Notes: generated by a model not told the origin, from the sequence alone. A stretch of 64,000 nucleotides of DNA from Setaria digitata (GCA_003640385.1 RCAB01000053.1:124001-188000), one strand, 5' to 3'; shown: positions 39,101-53,718, counted from the first letter of the stretch. A program made the numbers and translations.

Positions 39101-41866
39101 CGTCGAAATTCAAACAAATTTTTACTGAACTGAGTAAAATATTTTGTGTTTTCAAAATTTAGACAAAAACTAACACATTCTTTCAGGCACATATAAATTC
39201 ATATATAAGCAGTCCTCTGATTGAGGTTTTAATTTTGGTAACAATTTATGCATATGATCATAACGCTGTGCAGAAGTCGTCTTGAGTGCTCTAAAAAAAG
39301 TGAAACTTTCTGGCATCTTTAGACAATTCAAAACCGATTAGCTGCTGTCTAAAGTTGCATCGAGCTATTCATATCTTTCTTCTAATTATCAAGGTTCATT
39401 GTTTTTGATTTTCAACTTTTGTTAAAATGCTGAAACAGAAGAAAAGAGTTCGACTACAGCAGCATCTTTATTGAGAACAGAAAAAACCCATTATATCAAG
39501 GTTAAAGTAGTGCAGTCAGAGATGAGTAAAAATGTGAATTGATTATAACTTAAATATGCTTAGACTTCCTACTTAAAAAGGTAAAATTTAAACTTTCATA
39601 TGCCACGATTAATAAAGAGTATGCGAAAAAAGATTTGTTCACTTCGTCTCAGCAAGTTCCGGAATTCCGGATTGTATGCAGACCGAAGACAAGCTATATG
39701 CATCTTTAGGCATGTGAGTCCATTTTGCTGCTGATATAGCCATGTTGAAACGATACTAAAAAGTGTGAAGGATTAAGCACTTAATCCCTAATTTTGAGAT
39801 GATTCCTAAATTTCAATTTATTATTCTGTGTCAGAAACATTGAGAAAAAAGGAATAAATCGAGAAAAGAAGTCAACGCACCTGTCCAGAAGGTGCGACAC
39901 CATATGGAACCCCGAGATACTGTGCAACAGGTGGCAAATCACCAACATCTGGACTTACCATTTCACCTCGCAGAACGCCAAACGTAGTGGTCACCGTACG
40001 TATTCCAGAGCTACACCTAAAAGAAAACAACAGTTAATTTTTAATTTAGTTAAATTTTGACCTGATACAAATTGCTTTCACATCATTACTCAAGATTTTC
40101 TTCTTTTAAATTTCCAATGTCTTTAAAACTTATTACTCACTTCATGGATCTCAAAAACTCAATCCAAAAAGTATAACTTACTCAGACAAAATTAACTGCA
40201 CCTAGGCAAATTCTACCAGGTAAAAATTATTATTTCACCATTAAAAAGCTTTTTTCTAAAAGTTTTCAGGCATGAACCAAATAAAATCTTCTCAGGCTAA
40301 TCAGCTGCTGATATTGTAAGAAATACTACAAATATTTAAGTTTAATATTTCATCCTACTGACAATGTTTGCTGATGAAGAATAGCTTGATCTGAGGTGAT
40401 AAGTTTGACAGACTATGATAAATATTCTAGTAAAATGAAGAAGAGTCTTTCCTTTTTTTATCACTCATGAATTAACAAATCCATTATTTAAAAGTTCACA
40501 ACCATTAAAAAATGCTGAAAGTGAAATAAATCTGGTTGAAAAATAAGATCCGCTTGTTTTCTATGATTGATCTCTTCGGAAACCCTTAATTATGTAATTT
40601 TTAGGCTACTATACTTGACTTGCTTATTAATTTGAAATAAATTCTTTTAAATTTCTATGTGGCATATTTTTAGGAAAGACTCGCGGAATTCTAAACAGAA
40701 TTTCATTTAATTATAGGAAATATTGAAATTATTTTGTGCTTTTTCAACTGTTTTTCTTTTTTTTTTTTAAATTCTCATTCAATGCAATTTGAATAAATTC
40801 ATGTTAATCAATCGTATTAGTAACTATGCTAATTAGCGATTATATTAAATAAGCCATGATATCTAGAAAGAGCAAAGAAATGCGAAGGACAATGAATACA
40901 TAAATAGCAAGCGTTTTGCCATTTTCGATTGCCTACTTTTTTCATGTAATAACACACTTCTCATGGGTATAATTAAAGTTTCACCCTTATATCTACATTA
41001 ACGCTTTCAAATTCTTAGTGAAGAAATTACAGTGAAGTGAAAAAAAGTTTTATATAATATTTTGCTTCGGAATCACATAAAAGATTCGCAGTATTCAGAA
41101 TTATCGACTGATGAATTTTATGTTAGTCCTTCAAAATAATCTTTGTTCAGGTAATAACATGCTTTGTAGTATGGAAAACATTAATTGAAGGAAAGTTTTA
41201 TCTTATTATGACTAAATGTATGGTAAGTTGCGGTACCAGTGAGCCTCAGTTTATAAAAAATAAATGCTTCATTTTCTTAATTTTATTGAGTAACTTTTTT
41301 ACCATTTCATTTTCTGAAATTTTTTTGATTAAACGTTTTGTTTAACTTAATATTTGCATTAAAAAAATAACTCTCACCACTGTACAAATGACCTACAAAA
41401 GTCTAGTTCTTTATATAAGAGTGAGTAGTAGTAGTTTAATAAAAATTGAAGAACGCTAAATCAATTTTTTCAAATAATTGAAATGATTCAAAATACGAAT
41501 TAGTTTAAATAGTTTCAATTTATAAAAAAATATTTTTCTATTTTAATTATAGATTGGATTTTTTAAAAATAGTTTATAACTTTAGTTCGAGAGCAAATTT
41601 TGTTTGTTTAGTGAAACAACTATAAGATTTAAATAATTTATATTTCGACGCATTTAATCTGTCAAATGTTTTCCTCTGCCCAACAAGTGTCAAATAACAA
41701 AGTGAGGCTCAAACATTAAATAAAGTGGTGGTTGTTGTTGCTAAAACTTCTCCCTGGTAGCTTCCTTGCTATTAGCAAATTGTGAAAAGTTGTTAAAATG
41801 TTACCTGATATGATTTAAATGTTGTAAAATGGTGATAATGAAGAGGTAAATGATAGGTGGATCCAT
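33137..41866 (-). CDS. nlg-1: Neuroligin (synaptic adhesion, cholinesterase-like)
   Basis: Twenty exons keep phase throughout (886 aa): 41866-41805, 40016-39881, 39755-39643, 39290-39175, 38897-38739, 38580-38426, 38326-38180, 37605-37438, 37357-37194, 37103-37016, 36771-36644, 36431-36308, 36027-35948, 35747-35623, 35438-35329, 35199-35055, 34844-34690, 34510-34394, 33982-33785 and 33307-33137. Signal peptide at 1-21. The esterase-fold ectodomain shows [40 protein letters not shown] and [14 protein letters not shown]. The nucleophile elbow reads GWGSGA, Gly replacing catalytic Ser as in neuroligins. [20 protein letters not shown] [12 protein letters not shown] follows. A proline-rich stalk precedes the membrane segment (about 701-722, [20 protein letters not shown]). 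The ~160-residue tail has [12 protein letters not shown] and ends EEIQV, a class II-like PDZ ligand. The postsynaptic partner is neurexin. Introns are mostly 100-700 bases; the first is 1.8 kb. Confidence 0.94.
37767..37948. repeat. 26-bp direct repeat in an nlg-1 intron
   Basis: ttcttaattaatatactaat followed by aacttc occurs at 37767-37792 and again at 37923-37948, in the intron between exons 7 and 8. It is a small local duplication with no evident function. Confidence 0.75.
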
Positions 41867-44218
41867 GGAACGTTGCGAATCAAATCAGTGACTAAGTGAG
41901 TAGAATGTTGAAGGTGAAATGTTCATTCTTCTTCCTTCTCTTAAAATCATTTTCATTAGTACAGATGATTCCAAGATGATTCCGAGGATACACTCAGTTA
42001 TAATTATCGAGACTGCTTAATGACGTTGAACAAGTAAGTTTTAAGGCTGGTGAGACGATAGTCCGAAAATTTCAATCGATTTGAATTTAGAAAAGTCTTC
42101 AAGAAGAACATTATGTTAGATTCGGAAGAGACAAATTTTCTGTTTTTACTCGTCGTTTAAGAGGTATGGCTGGAATAAATAGTGGTCATCATTACTATCA
42201 CTACGTAATTCAATTTGAAATTATGCATTGGTACTGCTTGCAATGGGTAGAGTAAAAAGAGTACGAGGAATTTCAATTAAAATACTTCACAAATATTTGA
42301 ATTCAAGTTCCTAATATTTCATGTCACTGATAATTGATGTAATAATATTTAAATTAAAGCTCAAATTACTGTTCTTCATTGCTATGATTCTAAAATTTAA
42401 GACAACTGAACTGAGCAGATGTCTCTTTAAAATTAATTAAATCACTGCTACTTAGATCAATGCTACTTACATTTATAAAATGAAGTGTTTGCATCGATTC
42501 CATCATCTATGACTGGCCTGCCGCTGCTTGCTTTAATTTCGAAAATACACATTAAAAAACTGAATTGCAATTAAACTTCAAAAATAGTTGCAATAACTCG
42601 AACTATACCATTTAATTCCTTCGGTTCAGTATATCCCAAAATTACTACCTGAAATATGGACGGTTATTCTCTTTTTCATAAAAAATCTCTATTTTTGTCG
42701 AGAACTACATGTTCCTTTTTAACCTGAAATTTCTAAATCTTCCCTGTTAATGATGCAAAATAGCAAGCATGATTAGTTGAAAATTCATATTTAGAGAGAG
42801 CATATGAATAAATTAGGGCTAAGTAGAAGACCTTTCATCAAAAATCCCACGGTGGTGCAGTTTTCTTGTTATTAAAAATAAGTGAAAAACTTGAAGAACA
42901 AAAGCTCTTAGTTTAGACTTGATTTTAATCTTATCCAAAACAATAAAGAACTTCTTGTGAAAATATGAAAGCACGGAATCCAAAATAATCTAATAATTTG
43001 AGTACTTGAAGGACTTTTGAAAGTAACTTCGGCGAAGTATACTTGACATCAGTGGAATGTTGAGGAAAAAAGTGGTCTAAAATATAATATAAAGTTAGGC
43101 TAAAAAATTGGTTGACTAAAGCTTTTAAGCAAAATAAGCGCTTCAGTGTTAGAGATAAGATCAATCTCAGTTAATTTATTAAACTTATCATATCAACTCT
43201 TAGACCAACACATCATCATTTTTAGTAACCAATTAACATTTTCGGTTAAAAGATTTCAACTGCAAATCCTTTACAGCTTAAAAGTTTCAAAGGAAAGGAA
43301 TTTAACTAACCGAAAGGAGTTAAGAAAATGATAAAATCTAATAGCTCAAGCAGTGGCTGTTGATATTCTTCATCAACAAATTTATTCTTTCCCATGTCTA
43401 TTCAGCCATAAATGGCTTAATGTGAAATGGATCAAGCTACTAGTTTACGTGTGTGTTTCAGGACTAATTTCTACGTAGCATCAGCGTAGAAATGCTAAAG
43501 AATAAATTTATGTAAATGTGAATCTCAGGCAAAGTACTTCTGAATAATATTCTTGAATGTGAGGATTTTTGACAGGTATGTTGGTTATTTCTCAATTAAG
43601 CAGCCCAAATGAATTAGTGAATTTCAATTAGTTTCATGTAGTTGCAAACTTTATTCCGAGAATAATTCGTGAGGCTGTCACGTAATTTTCAAAAAGTATG
43701 TGGATATTTAAAATTGGGAAGTTTAAAATTAAAAGAAACTGAAGGGAAAGCAAAATTACTAAATAAAAATCGTCGAAAAGTTTAAGCGTTCCTTAGGTAA
43801 ACGAAGGAAAGTTGACTCTTTGAATAAATAAACTTAAACTTATCGAATATAAGTAGAATGCACCAGTTATTATTTCAACTAATGAATTCATAACTAAAAT
43901 GATATGAATTATTTGAAATAACTTTTCACAGAAATCGAAAAAGCGACAAAGTATTGAATTTTACATAAATTCTATTGCTTCGAATAAAAACGCTTAGCTT
44001 TGGATGAATTTCAGAAGTGATAGAAAAGCTTTCTCAGACTTTCTACGATAAAACAGTTTGCTAAAAGAATGAAAATTTAATACGAGAAACACTCTGTGGC
44101 GGCGAAATGGAATTGTGAAATGACATTAAGGGAAGATGAAAGGAAACTATACACAGCAAGGCCTAACTAACTTACATCAAAAGGGAATAAAGGCGTTAAT
44201 GTGCAAATTTGTGTGCAC

Positions 44219-44221
<3 letters not shown>

Positions 44222-44248
<27 letters not shown>
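44222..44248. repeat. (TG)n microsatellite
   Basis: About 13 uninterrupted TG units followed by tatgcatgtatat. Confidence 0.9.
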
Positions 44249-44249
<1 letters not shown>

Positions 44250-45367
44250 TGCATGTATATATCTCGGAAATTCAGAAATTAGACAATAAATTGTATTTTA
44301 ATAAAAAAGAAAATTTTGAAATGTGAAGTCGTCAAGAGCTTTACATTTCAATATTTAAAAAAAAAAAAAAAAAATGGAATAAAAAACATCTCATAAAATT
44401 TTATTTCTAAACATAACTATCATTACAAGTTACTTCACAAATATTGCTGAACTTTGAAACAAAGTAGTTTTTGCATTTTCTGAAGAATGAAACTATTGCT
44501 ATCAATGATTTGGTCTGAGGGATGCTTCAAAAATTCATCATTAACAAGTATATTCGGTACATGTTTTTATTCCATCAATAATTTCTACAACTCTCTAAAC
44601 TACATATTCCTAGTGATAATTTTGACGATCTTTACTGAGTCACTCTTTTGCGATAAAATTGCCATCAGTGTGAATTCTCAAGAATAAAGTACGGATAAGA
44701 ATGTCGGAGATTTCAACTAATTCTGGGTAATTAAATAAATGATGTCATTTTGGAACATTCGAAGAACTCAAATGATGTGATCGGTAAGTGCACAAATCTT
44801 TCCCTTAGAATGATGTGCAATTAAAAATGAACTATAACTATAGTGAGCATAAAGTTCATTACCAAAAAGTTTTTTAAAACGAAATTTAAAAAAATAAGAA
44901 ATTTATGAAGCAAACTTTCTGAAAGAAGTAAACTTATTCTTCACGGTGTTGCTGAACACATCCATTCAAGTCAGTTTGTGGATACTTTTTAAGTTAATGA
45001 GTGGATGAGTTCAAGTGACTGTGACAGATTAGAAGGGGAAGAATTAAATGTAATTATCGTTTGTGGAGAAGTCAATTTGTGTAGAAGAGGAAGTAAACTG
45101 ATAGAAAGAGAAAGGATGCAAAAAAAAAAAATTTAGATGAATGAAAAAAGCATTCGGTGACAAAGTCTCGAGAAAGAATCGTTTACTTTTTGCGTCTTCC
45201 TTCCACTCTTCTTCATTTACTGTCATAAAATCTTTCAGCATTTGCTAATTCTAAGCACTGAGTTAGTTTTTCTTACTAAATGAAACTAATTTTATGCTAA
45301 AGTGATTAAAAATACTCCGCTTTTTTCCCATCACTTCATCTTTCCTCTCACCCAAACTCCATCTTGC

Positions 45368-45383
45368 CCTCTCTCTCTCTCTC
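45368..45383. repeat. Short (CT)n tract
   Basis: Eight or so CT units within a longer pyrimidine-rich segment. Confidence 0.75.
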
Positions 45384-47631
45384 CAACTCTCCCTCTTTGT
45401 TTAAGTTTTTGATTCATTTCAAATGTGTAAGAAATAGATTTTACGATATGCACCATGAGTAATACTTTAACAAAAAGGACAAGTACGTAGCAAGAGCACG
45501 GACGTAGTTGTTTATCTTCGTTCCCGAACCTAGTCTGTTGCATTATTCTTCAGTTCTGAGCAGTCACGCCACCGGTGACTTCTTAAAAGTCGCAGTTTCA
45601 CGGACCTGACGTATACTTTTGGTCATCTTTAAAAGAAGCGAAGTCCTGTGCTATCAGAAGCATTATAAAACACTAAAGTGTGAGTATCCTAAACGAAGTA
45701 ATGTTGAGGACGTTCCTTGCAATTATTTGCTGGTGGATTGTCGAGTAGGGAAGTTTGGATTCATTTTCCTGAAAAATGCTCTTCTACTATCGAATTCTAC
45801 TTTTTCACTTTCTTGGCAAGCTCACACGTGGTTCTTTTAACGCAATTTGCCTAACTAGAATTCAACAAAGTATGATAGATTTAAAACATAAATGCATTGT
45901 TAATTTGTATATTTTGCATATTTCGGCCATATTTACGCGTCCCTTAGCCTCGAATTTCATTAACTCAGATTCAGTTCCTTGAATGATGTCAAATTAAAAA
46001 TGCAGGAACGTGGAAAGCGGAACTCTAAACTCGTTGCCTCAGGCTTCAGACATCACTGGCATTAGAATGTTCATCACTTTTATTTCCGTATCATTATCTA
46101 TTTGCATCAAAAAAGTATTAGCCTTAACATTAAGAGCATCATTACCACAACGTTGTTAATGATTCTTTGCATCACTTTTTCTTTATCGTTTTATCACTAT
46201 TACAATATCGAGATTCATGATCAGACAGTGATTGATTGGCAGCTTTATCATCATTGATTTTCAGTTACCATTAGTTTTACGAAGATTTGTTAAATTCCAT
46301 ATTTTGAAAAGCTAAAATTTATTAGTCCATACGAAATTTGAAATGACACCATCCATTTTGTTGCAGATGATTTCTTTGATATTCAAAAGAAATAACAAAG
46401 CATTCTCTTGCAAAATTTGTTTTCGACATTAAATTAACAGCTGAAGAGAACTTTTTCTCGCATCGTTCGTAATATAACACAGATGGTCCAAATGGCTAAA
46501 TAGTTCTCGAAACCTGTCGGGATTAATATATCGATGAAGTAATATGAATATAAATGACCTCATGAAAGGTTGCTAAATGAACGGCATTTCATCGAGGAAT
46601 TGCTGGAACTTGTTATGCAAATTTAGTTGAAAAAAACTAACGAGAAAAGAAGAGTATCAGACGGACTGGTGAACTGGGAAAAATAAGGCAGGGGAAAAAA
46701 ACGAATGTAGCGGCCTTTTTAACAAGTAGAAGCTTTGATGATAAGCTGATGATGGTGAATATTTATTTGAAATTAGTCACAATGATGATTTTTAAATTGT
46801 GACAATATTGTGACATTTGTGATTAATTTTATTTGGCAATTTAAAAGTTGAACAAAAAGCTGATATTATGATGTAAATTGTACGTAGAATATGCGCTTGT
46901 GATTTCACGTCAAATCTTTTTTTCACTACATTCTTTTGTTTGTGCTTAGATACAAAGTGTCCATCACCAAAATGCAACTAGTCTAATAAAAATGCAAAAA
47001 AAAAAAAGAAAAAAAAAGAAATAACTGAACTTCTGTTACAATCAATTCTAGAATAAAAGATAAACCTAAAACTAAAATCAAGATTTCCACAAATTTGAAT
47101 TCCAGAAAAGGAAGTAAACATTATCGAAAATTTTTCACAACCCATAAGTTTTTTTTTTTGTACTGAATCTAATGCTTTTGAGGCTTTTATGATTTTATCA
47201 TCTTCTTAGTCAAATGTCATAATTTTTTTTTTTTGTTTTATATTCAACAAAATCACTTAAAACTTTCGGCGGAATGACCTGACGATCATCAAAATATAAG
47301 GGGATGTTTAGCAAATAACAAGAGAAAAACACTGTTTGCAATAAAAAAAAAACTTCCATATGATTGGCACTTATTGTGTTCAATAATTTTAAAACTTAAA
47401 CGAAATTTTGAAAAAGAAAAAGTTAAGATTAATACAGCAAATGTATCATAAAATTTCATCAACGAATATTAATTATCCCGGCTTCATAGAATTTCCCAGT
47501 AAATATTTTCAAATTTTTGATCGTTCATTAGCATTCGTATATTAACTGAATTCGCTTCTGCTTCTTTGTTTCGCAAAAAAAGGAAAAGGAAAAAACTTTA
47601 TCAAATATCTTAACAAATTTTTTTCCGACAG

Positions 47632-47761
47632 GATTGGCTAAATACGTCATCCTTTGGGAGCAGTAAGCCTGAACTCTTGGCCCCTTCAGACAAGGCCATG
47701 TACAGTCTCGTGGGAGTAGTTAGTTCTAAAGAATATTCCCTTCCAACAAACAACCATCGAA
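47632..47761 (+). CDS. Orphan internal coding exon, gene unknown
   Basis: A 130-base exon bounded by TTTTTTTCCGACAG and A|GTAAGTAAAT, both near consensus. One plus frame is open throughout (43 codons plus one base): DWLNTSSFGSSKPELLAPSD, then KAMYSLVGVVSSKEYSLPTN, then NHR. GC content and codon choice stand out from the AT-rich surroundings. No partner exon could be placed within several kb either side, so the gene it belongs to is unknown. It may be part of a long-intron gene, an alternative exon, or a remnant. No domain recognised. Confidence 0.45.
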
Positions 47762-50700
47762 GTAAGTAAATTTAATGAAACGAATTTATTCAGCATACAA
47801 TCAATCGCATTACCAATGACCATCACTTAAACAACAAATTCTCGACTAGAAGCAACCATTTCGTTTCTCATGAATCTTAAGTTGAAGCAGAAAAAAGGTA
47901 CAATGAACAGCGGAAAATTCTATTCCTCTTAATGTGTTTCAATTCTAGAAAGTACAAGTAACATGTCGAATGGCAAACTTTTTCGATATGCACTAAGCAT
48001 TTTTAAAAACACTTTTTAAAAAAAATTTAAAAAAACCATTTTAATCTTAATTTTTTCTAAATTAATCAAACGAGATTTCTATTTTTTATGCAAACGATAT
48101 AAAGGAAAAATGAAATCGAAGAATATATTTTTCCCAATATTATTAATGATAATCTGTTTTAGCTGTCTAACATTGAATGTTTTGCTTCAGAATCTTCATT
48201 AGCAAAATTTATGGAGCAATCTCAATGTTGAGAAACAATTTTCTGACAATTTATCTTCAGGAAAAAAAAATACATTTTTATTTATTTTCAAACACCAAAT
48301 ACCTAAATGATCACATGTGTATATAAAATTAGTATCTTTAGTATTTTAATTTGTAAATAATCGGAAGCGATAAAATTGAAAATTGATGCTCTCTGTCGTC
48401 GAATTTAACCCAAGCACCTTATTACACATTCGTCTGAACCATTTCATATTTTCTAAGTCTTAAAGATTACTTTCTTACTTTTTCCCTAAATCTTGAAGGA
48501 TGTCTGAGTTATCCAAATCCTTCTTTCGCTATAATCCAATTTTCAGTTCTACAATTTTCGAGTGCTTGAAAAGATGGTTCCATCGTTGGAGCTTGAACGC
48601 TCAACAATAAATTTTATAAGTTATATATGGCTCGCTTTTTCTTTAATTTTCTTCTACTAGACAAGGGTTGCATTAGGCTCAGGTTGTGTTGCAGTTTTTA
48701 GCTTCCGAATTTTTACTTACATAAGTGGAAGCGAACAACGGATGGATAAAAATATATATATACATATATGTTTGCCAAACGCTGACATCTAGCATCAAAT
48801 CTAGAATTGAATTACAATTTTCTTTCTTCCTCACATTTTCAGTTTAGGGAAGCAAGGATGAAAGGCCTCTAAAGAGACATCATTCAATCATCCTTTCTCT
48901 TATTTCAAGTGCCTTTTACAGGAGTAATTGACGGTTAAAAGATGGCTAAACACTTATCGCCCAGTACTTCAGCTCATTTCAATACTATTTACCATCAGCA
49001 TTCACTATTTAACAACTTCATTATACTCTTTCACTGATTATCCCACTCACTTTATCAGTTAACTTCGTATCTGATTCACAAACCTTCCGTGAATTTATCT
49101 CTTCGCTATTGAATTTACAAAATTTTTACGCAGAAACTTTATCCATAAAGTTTGCTTCCAACATTAATCTTCAGAATGCTTACATTTACACTTCTATGCA
49201 ATAGTTATCAGTAAGCTAAACTGTCCAACAGGGTGTTCACTGAGTGAGATGAAACGGGTAGTGAACAGAACCATATTTCAAAACACTGAAGACATCAAAA
49301 AAGAGAGTCATTTGTTACGTGGAGCACGTGGCAACTTCAAGTTCACGTTTGTGACTATAGCAGGGTAAAATTAGCAAACTTCTATAGAGTTAAAGGTAAA
49401 TTAAAGCATGTGAGCTTAGGATTCCAATGTTGTTTGAGACGGAATAAAATATATTTTCAGGTAACAAAAATAGTCACTTACTGCTGATTTCGATTGGTTA
49501 GAATACTGGCGTCATAACAGTGGGCTTAAGATCGATCGAAAAGACCAAGGTGAATGTATGAGACTTTATCGCCATATGTTGTGAATTACTGAACTAATTA
49601 ATTTAAATATGTTTCATCTCACTTACACAGAAATAAACACTGAGAGGGATTAGTCCGATGCACTGTTTAACGTAAAAAGCAAGAAACATTGCCATTGTGA
49701 AACTAAACTGATGAATGAAATGAAAAATATCTTTTGTTTTGAAAAATGCTGTTTGGTCGAATGTATAACAAATCTTCACGCATAGGAAAAACCATTTTCC
49801 TTCGAATTTAAATGCTTCGTTAATAACTTTTAAGTTTGAAGTAATCGTAGGGACTTCAAATATAACACTAACTAATTCTCTTTACAGTAAAAGTTGCCTC
49901 AAAAAAGGCAAAAAGAATGAGGTAAAATGTTACATCTTTTATAAAACCAAAAAATGAATTGCGCTAAAAATGAAAGTAAATATGAAATATGAATAAAATA
50001 TCTTTCTACTATTCATGAAGCCAATATGAACAGGCTATTAAAACGTCAGAAAAGTGATGAAATGTGAAATATGTAGCAACAACAAGAACTTCCGTAAATG
50101 GACATCTGAAAAGCCATCATAAATCAGAAGTGACAAGAAAAAAGATAAAATGAAAAGAAAGAAGAACTGCAGCGAAGGAATAAAATTCAATAGATTTCGA
50201 TTATTCCGATGACGGAGCAAAGGGAAGCAAAAAAGCTGAAAATAAAAAGTACTAAAAAAGCAGCTTGTTTTGAATGTCACAGCTACTGCAAGCAATATCT
50301 AAGCATCATCGTCAACGATATCTAAGAAGCCAAAAATCCCAGAGAAAAATTTAAAAAGAAAAACACAGCCAATGTGAGTAATAGTAATATTTGTGTGAGT
50401 ACCTATGCAGGTGTGCATCTCTCAGTTCGTGTCTGCTTTAAGAGTCTTCGCATCGATTGCAAAAGCAAATTTGCTAAATTCAGTGATTTTTTTCTTTCTT
50501 ATTGTCTTTTCCTAAAAATTCAATATTCCTTTCATTTCGTTCATAGAAAGCCATTTTTCCTTCGAAACTGAAATAGCATCCGATTGCTTCATAAACAATT
50601 TAATTTTTCAATTTTATCTGAACGAGAATAAACTTTCTGCTTTCAAAAGCAAAATAGCGTGATTCGTTGAAGAAACGAAGTGTGTTGAATGGACTGGATA

Positions 50701-53633
50701 ATGTGATAGACTAGTCAGCTAGTTGATAACCAAAATGAGACTTTTAATTTGAGAGAAAAAAAACAAATGACAGTGAAGTTGTAAGGAATTGATGATGATT
50801 AAATAGAATGATAAATGGACCAACCATCGTTGAGAAATGATTATTTCAATATTCGAGATTCGAATGAAATTATGATAATAATTGATGGAAGGGGTAGAAG
50901 TGGAACATATAGGTGAATGGAAGCATTAACAGCTGAAACGAAGAAAAACTAATATCTGGACGGTTTTCGCGTCAGTCTGTTAATCACTGAAGTGATAATA
51001 GTAGTGGCCGGTAAGCTCACAGGGATGGATACTTGGTGCTAGAAGATTAGAGCTAGCATAGAGCGGGGAAGTGCTGCGAGATGTACAGGTGCAGGTTTGG
51101 GAGGTCTGGGAGGAGAGACCGCTGTTGCTGTCTAATGCTACTACTATTGCCACTGCTGTTTTCATCATCTTGTTGCACAACATTGCAGCTCAGCAGGTGG
51201 TGATTTAAATCTCGAACGACAAATATCGAGCTGTTTGCTGTTATCACATGAAACTCACGAAATCTCAAAATTAGCTTTTGAACAGTTGCCTTCAAATGCG
51301 CACGGGATGGTGGCATCACTCTTGCTGATAATTAATGATGATGGATGTGGTGGCGGCAATAGATGATTATCATGATAATGACAGTGATATTGATATTCAT
51401 GGTGATCTAATTAACTATAAAGTAAAGGAATGGGCAAAGCAAGGGGTGATGGAAATCACTTGAACAATTTAAAATTTTATTTTATATGAAATTTTTCCTC
51501 TAAAATGCTTGAAAAAGCTGAACAAAAATTTCAAAAAATTCTTCCAATTTGATAATTCCAAAATGTCAGGATGAAGTAAAACTATTTTTCACACAAGTAA
51601 TCAATCCTGCATGTTAAATATCAAAAGAAATGTACGAATACCATGAAAGTTTAAATCGGAATTCCAAAATAAAAATTGCAGAAATTATCCTGACATTATG
51701 CAGATGAAAGAAAAAAACTTAGAATATTGGAATATTAAGAAAAAATCTATTCCTTATAAGGTTTAATTGTAATTACCTAAAAATATTCCTTGAACATTTT
51801 TGTAAATTTTCTCCTTTCGATTTTAGTCATATTTAACAACATTCTTCTCTTTCTAAATCTTCGACCTCGATGTTTTCTTCTTTTCATAGCATTTCAACTT
51901 TTGACGTCCTTTCATTGAGGCACCAACAGTTCAACTGCATAATATTACGAATGTTTTTGGAAAACCTGCGACATTTTTAATTTGTGTAGTTTTGCTAATT
52001 CGGCAAGAGTAGTTTTCAGCTTTTTTTCCTGTCGCATATTTTAAAGAGTTCTGAAAGACGATATTTCCCTCCGAAGCAGTGATAGTCGAGCTCATTAGTT
52101 TTGACAGTAGTTGACTGAAATGATAATATAATGCTTTATGTCTTACAATTCTCATTCGTATTTCAAAAATTCATTCAGTTATAGAAAAGGAGAAAATCTG
52201 CGTGACTACTGAGTCGGCTCATACTGGAATACTGGCATTCTTAAATATTTTCAAATTTTTGAATTAAAAATTTCATTTCTAAAGCTTCCATTGCTTATAA
52301 AAGTCAGTTTAGATTTCATCAAATAAGTAAACATTCATATTATCGTATGGTACTTTCTTATGTTGCATTGCTGGTTGGTGCACTCTGTGGCTAACATTTT
52401 TAGAATTTTTTTTTTTTTAATTTTTAGCTTTTAACGGAAGCAATCAAATTGCACTGGAGAAATAAGCTTTATTGATTTCCTCCGCAAATTTATTCATCGA
52501 TAAGTTCCACAAAATACAATGGCTATCACTGGATTTCGGTATATTATTTGCTACAAGATATGTTAAGTTACATAATGACCAATGTCTGACGCCTAATTTC
52601 CTGGCACACCTGAGCCAAGTGGTAAGTGATTAGTTTCAATACGCTCCTTTTTATCCTTTATCAGTCATTACGATACTTTCCTGTTGTTCTGTTTCATGTA
52701 ACACCAAAATGTCTCGAATTTTTGGTTCATAAGAAATTTGAAATGAAAAAAGGAATCGAATTCAATTAGCGATGATACAGGGGAAAAAATTGACGAGCGT
52801 CAGCAGAACTAGTTTCGACGAGTAAACTGAATTGCATGTCGTCATTAGTATTTAGTGCTAATTTTTTATTACTTAGTGAGTAGACTGTTGTTTTCTCTAA
52901 CAAATGTTTTTCCACTGAAATCAAAACTAAGGATAGCAAAAATCCTTGCCAGGAAATATTATGAACCAAAAGAAATGAGTCGGAAAGAACTTTTATCAAC
53001 GGAGATTCGAAACCTTTCTCTTAGGGTTGAAGTTCACTCTCATTTCAAATATCCTTATCTTAATGATTGCTTACGCTAATTGGTTTTAATTTCTACTTCG
53101 TTGGAAATATTACTTGATTACAGTTCTGACGAATTTGCTTCTTGTTTCGGTATTACGCCGATAATTTTTGCGTTAAATACTGCGATTTAAATGACACTAA
53201 AAGCACTTAGTGCAACATATCATAGCAAACTCGACTGCAACTATAGCAATTTAATTGTTTTTTGAAGTGCGCCGGAAAAAACCGCAAATAAAGCAATCAA
53301 TTGTGTCCGTTATTGCATGAAGTGCTACTACCATTACAACGAGGAATCACATGGTAACCGGTCCGGTAAGAAAGAGTGCGGAAGATGGGGAATAAAAAGT
53401 AAGAAGAGAATTTGAATATCAGGCCTTCCGAGGTGTGACAATTTAGTTCCGTTCCAGGTACCCGTCCGTTAGCTATTTCTGCTCAGTCACCGCCTCGATT
53501 ACTTGTTCAGTCGTTCTTTTTCCAGGAAGTGCTACTAATATTTCCTTTCCTCTTCCTACTCCTCCATCTTCCTCTCTTTTCTGCAAATGTTGAACTCTTA
53601 CTCGAGCCTGTCTTCCCTTGCTCTGCCCATGGG

Positions 53634-53642
53634 TATATATAA
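53634..53642 (+). promoter_or_regulatory. TATA box of the collagen gene
   Basis: TATATATAA lies 77 bases before the collagen start codon, in a relatively GC-rich pyrimidine promoter segment. A start of transcription about 30 bases further on would give a ~50-base leader. Confidence 0.6.
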
Positions 53643-53718
53643 TGCTTTCTGAAATTCTAAGCAACATCCGACAATTACGTGATTCGATTCGGGGGGGCTT
53701 TACCACAGAGATAGTAGG

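Larger units (their letters stand above)
41867..53633. other. Gene-poor region between nlg-1 and collagen
   Basis: Nearly 12 kb with one convincing coding exon (47632-47761, listed separately). Contains simple repeats at 44222-44248 and 45368-45383, many A- or T-runs, and a GC-richer patch at 50960-51320 with open minus-strand frames of unclear meaning. Part of it probably serves as nlg-1 upstream regulatory sequence. Confidence 0.45.

Noticed and set aside
45619..45840. 73-codon plus frame with several Cys and Lys
   Set aside because: Begins without ATG, has no acceptor in the right place and matches no family.
50980..51319. Two overlapping minus frames rich in Ser/Gln
   Set aside because: Low-complexity content and no splice partners; may be an untranslated exon but cannot be supported.
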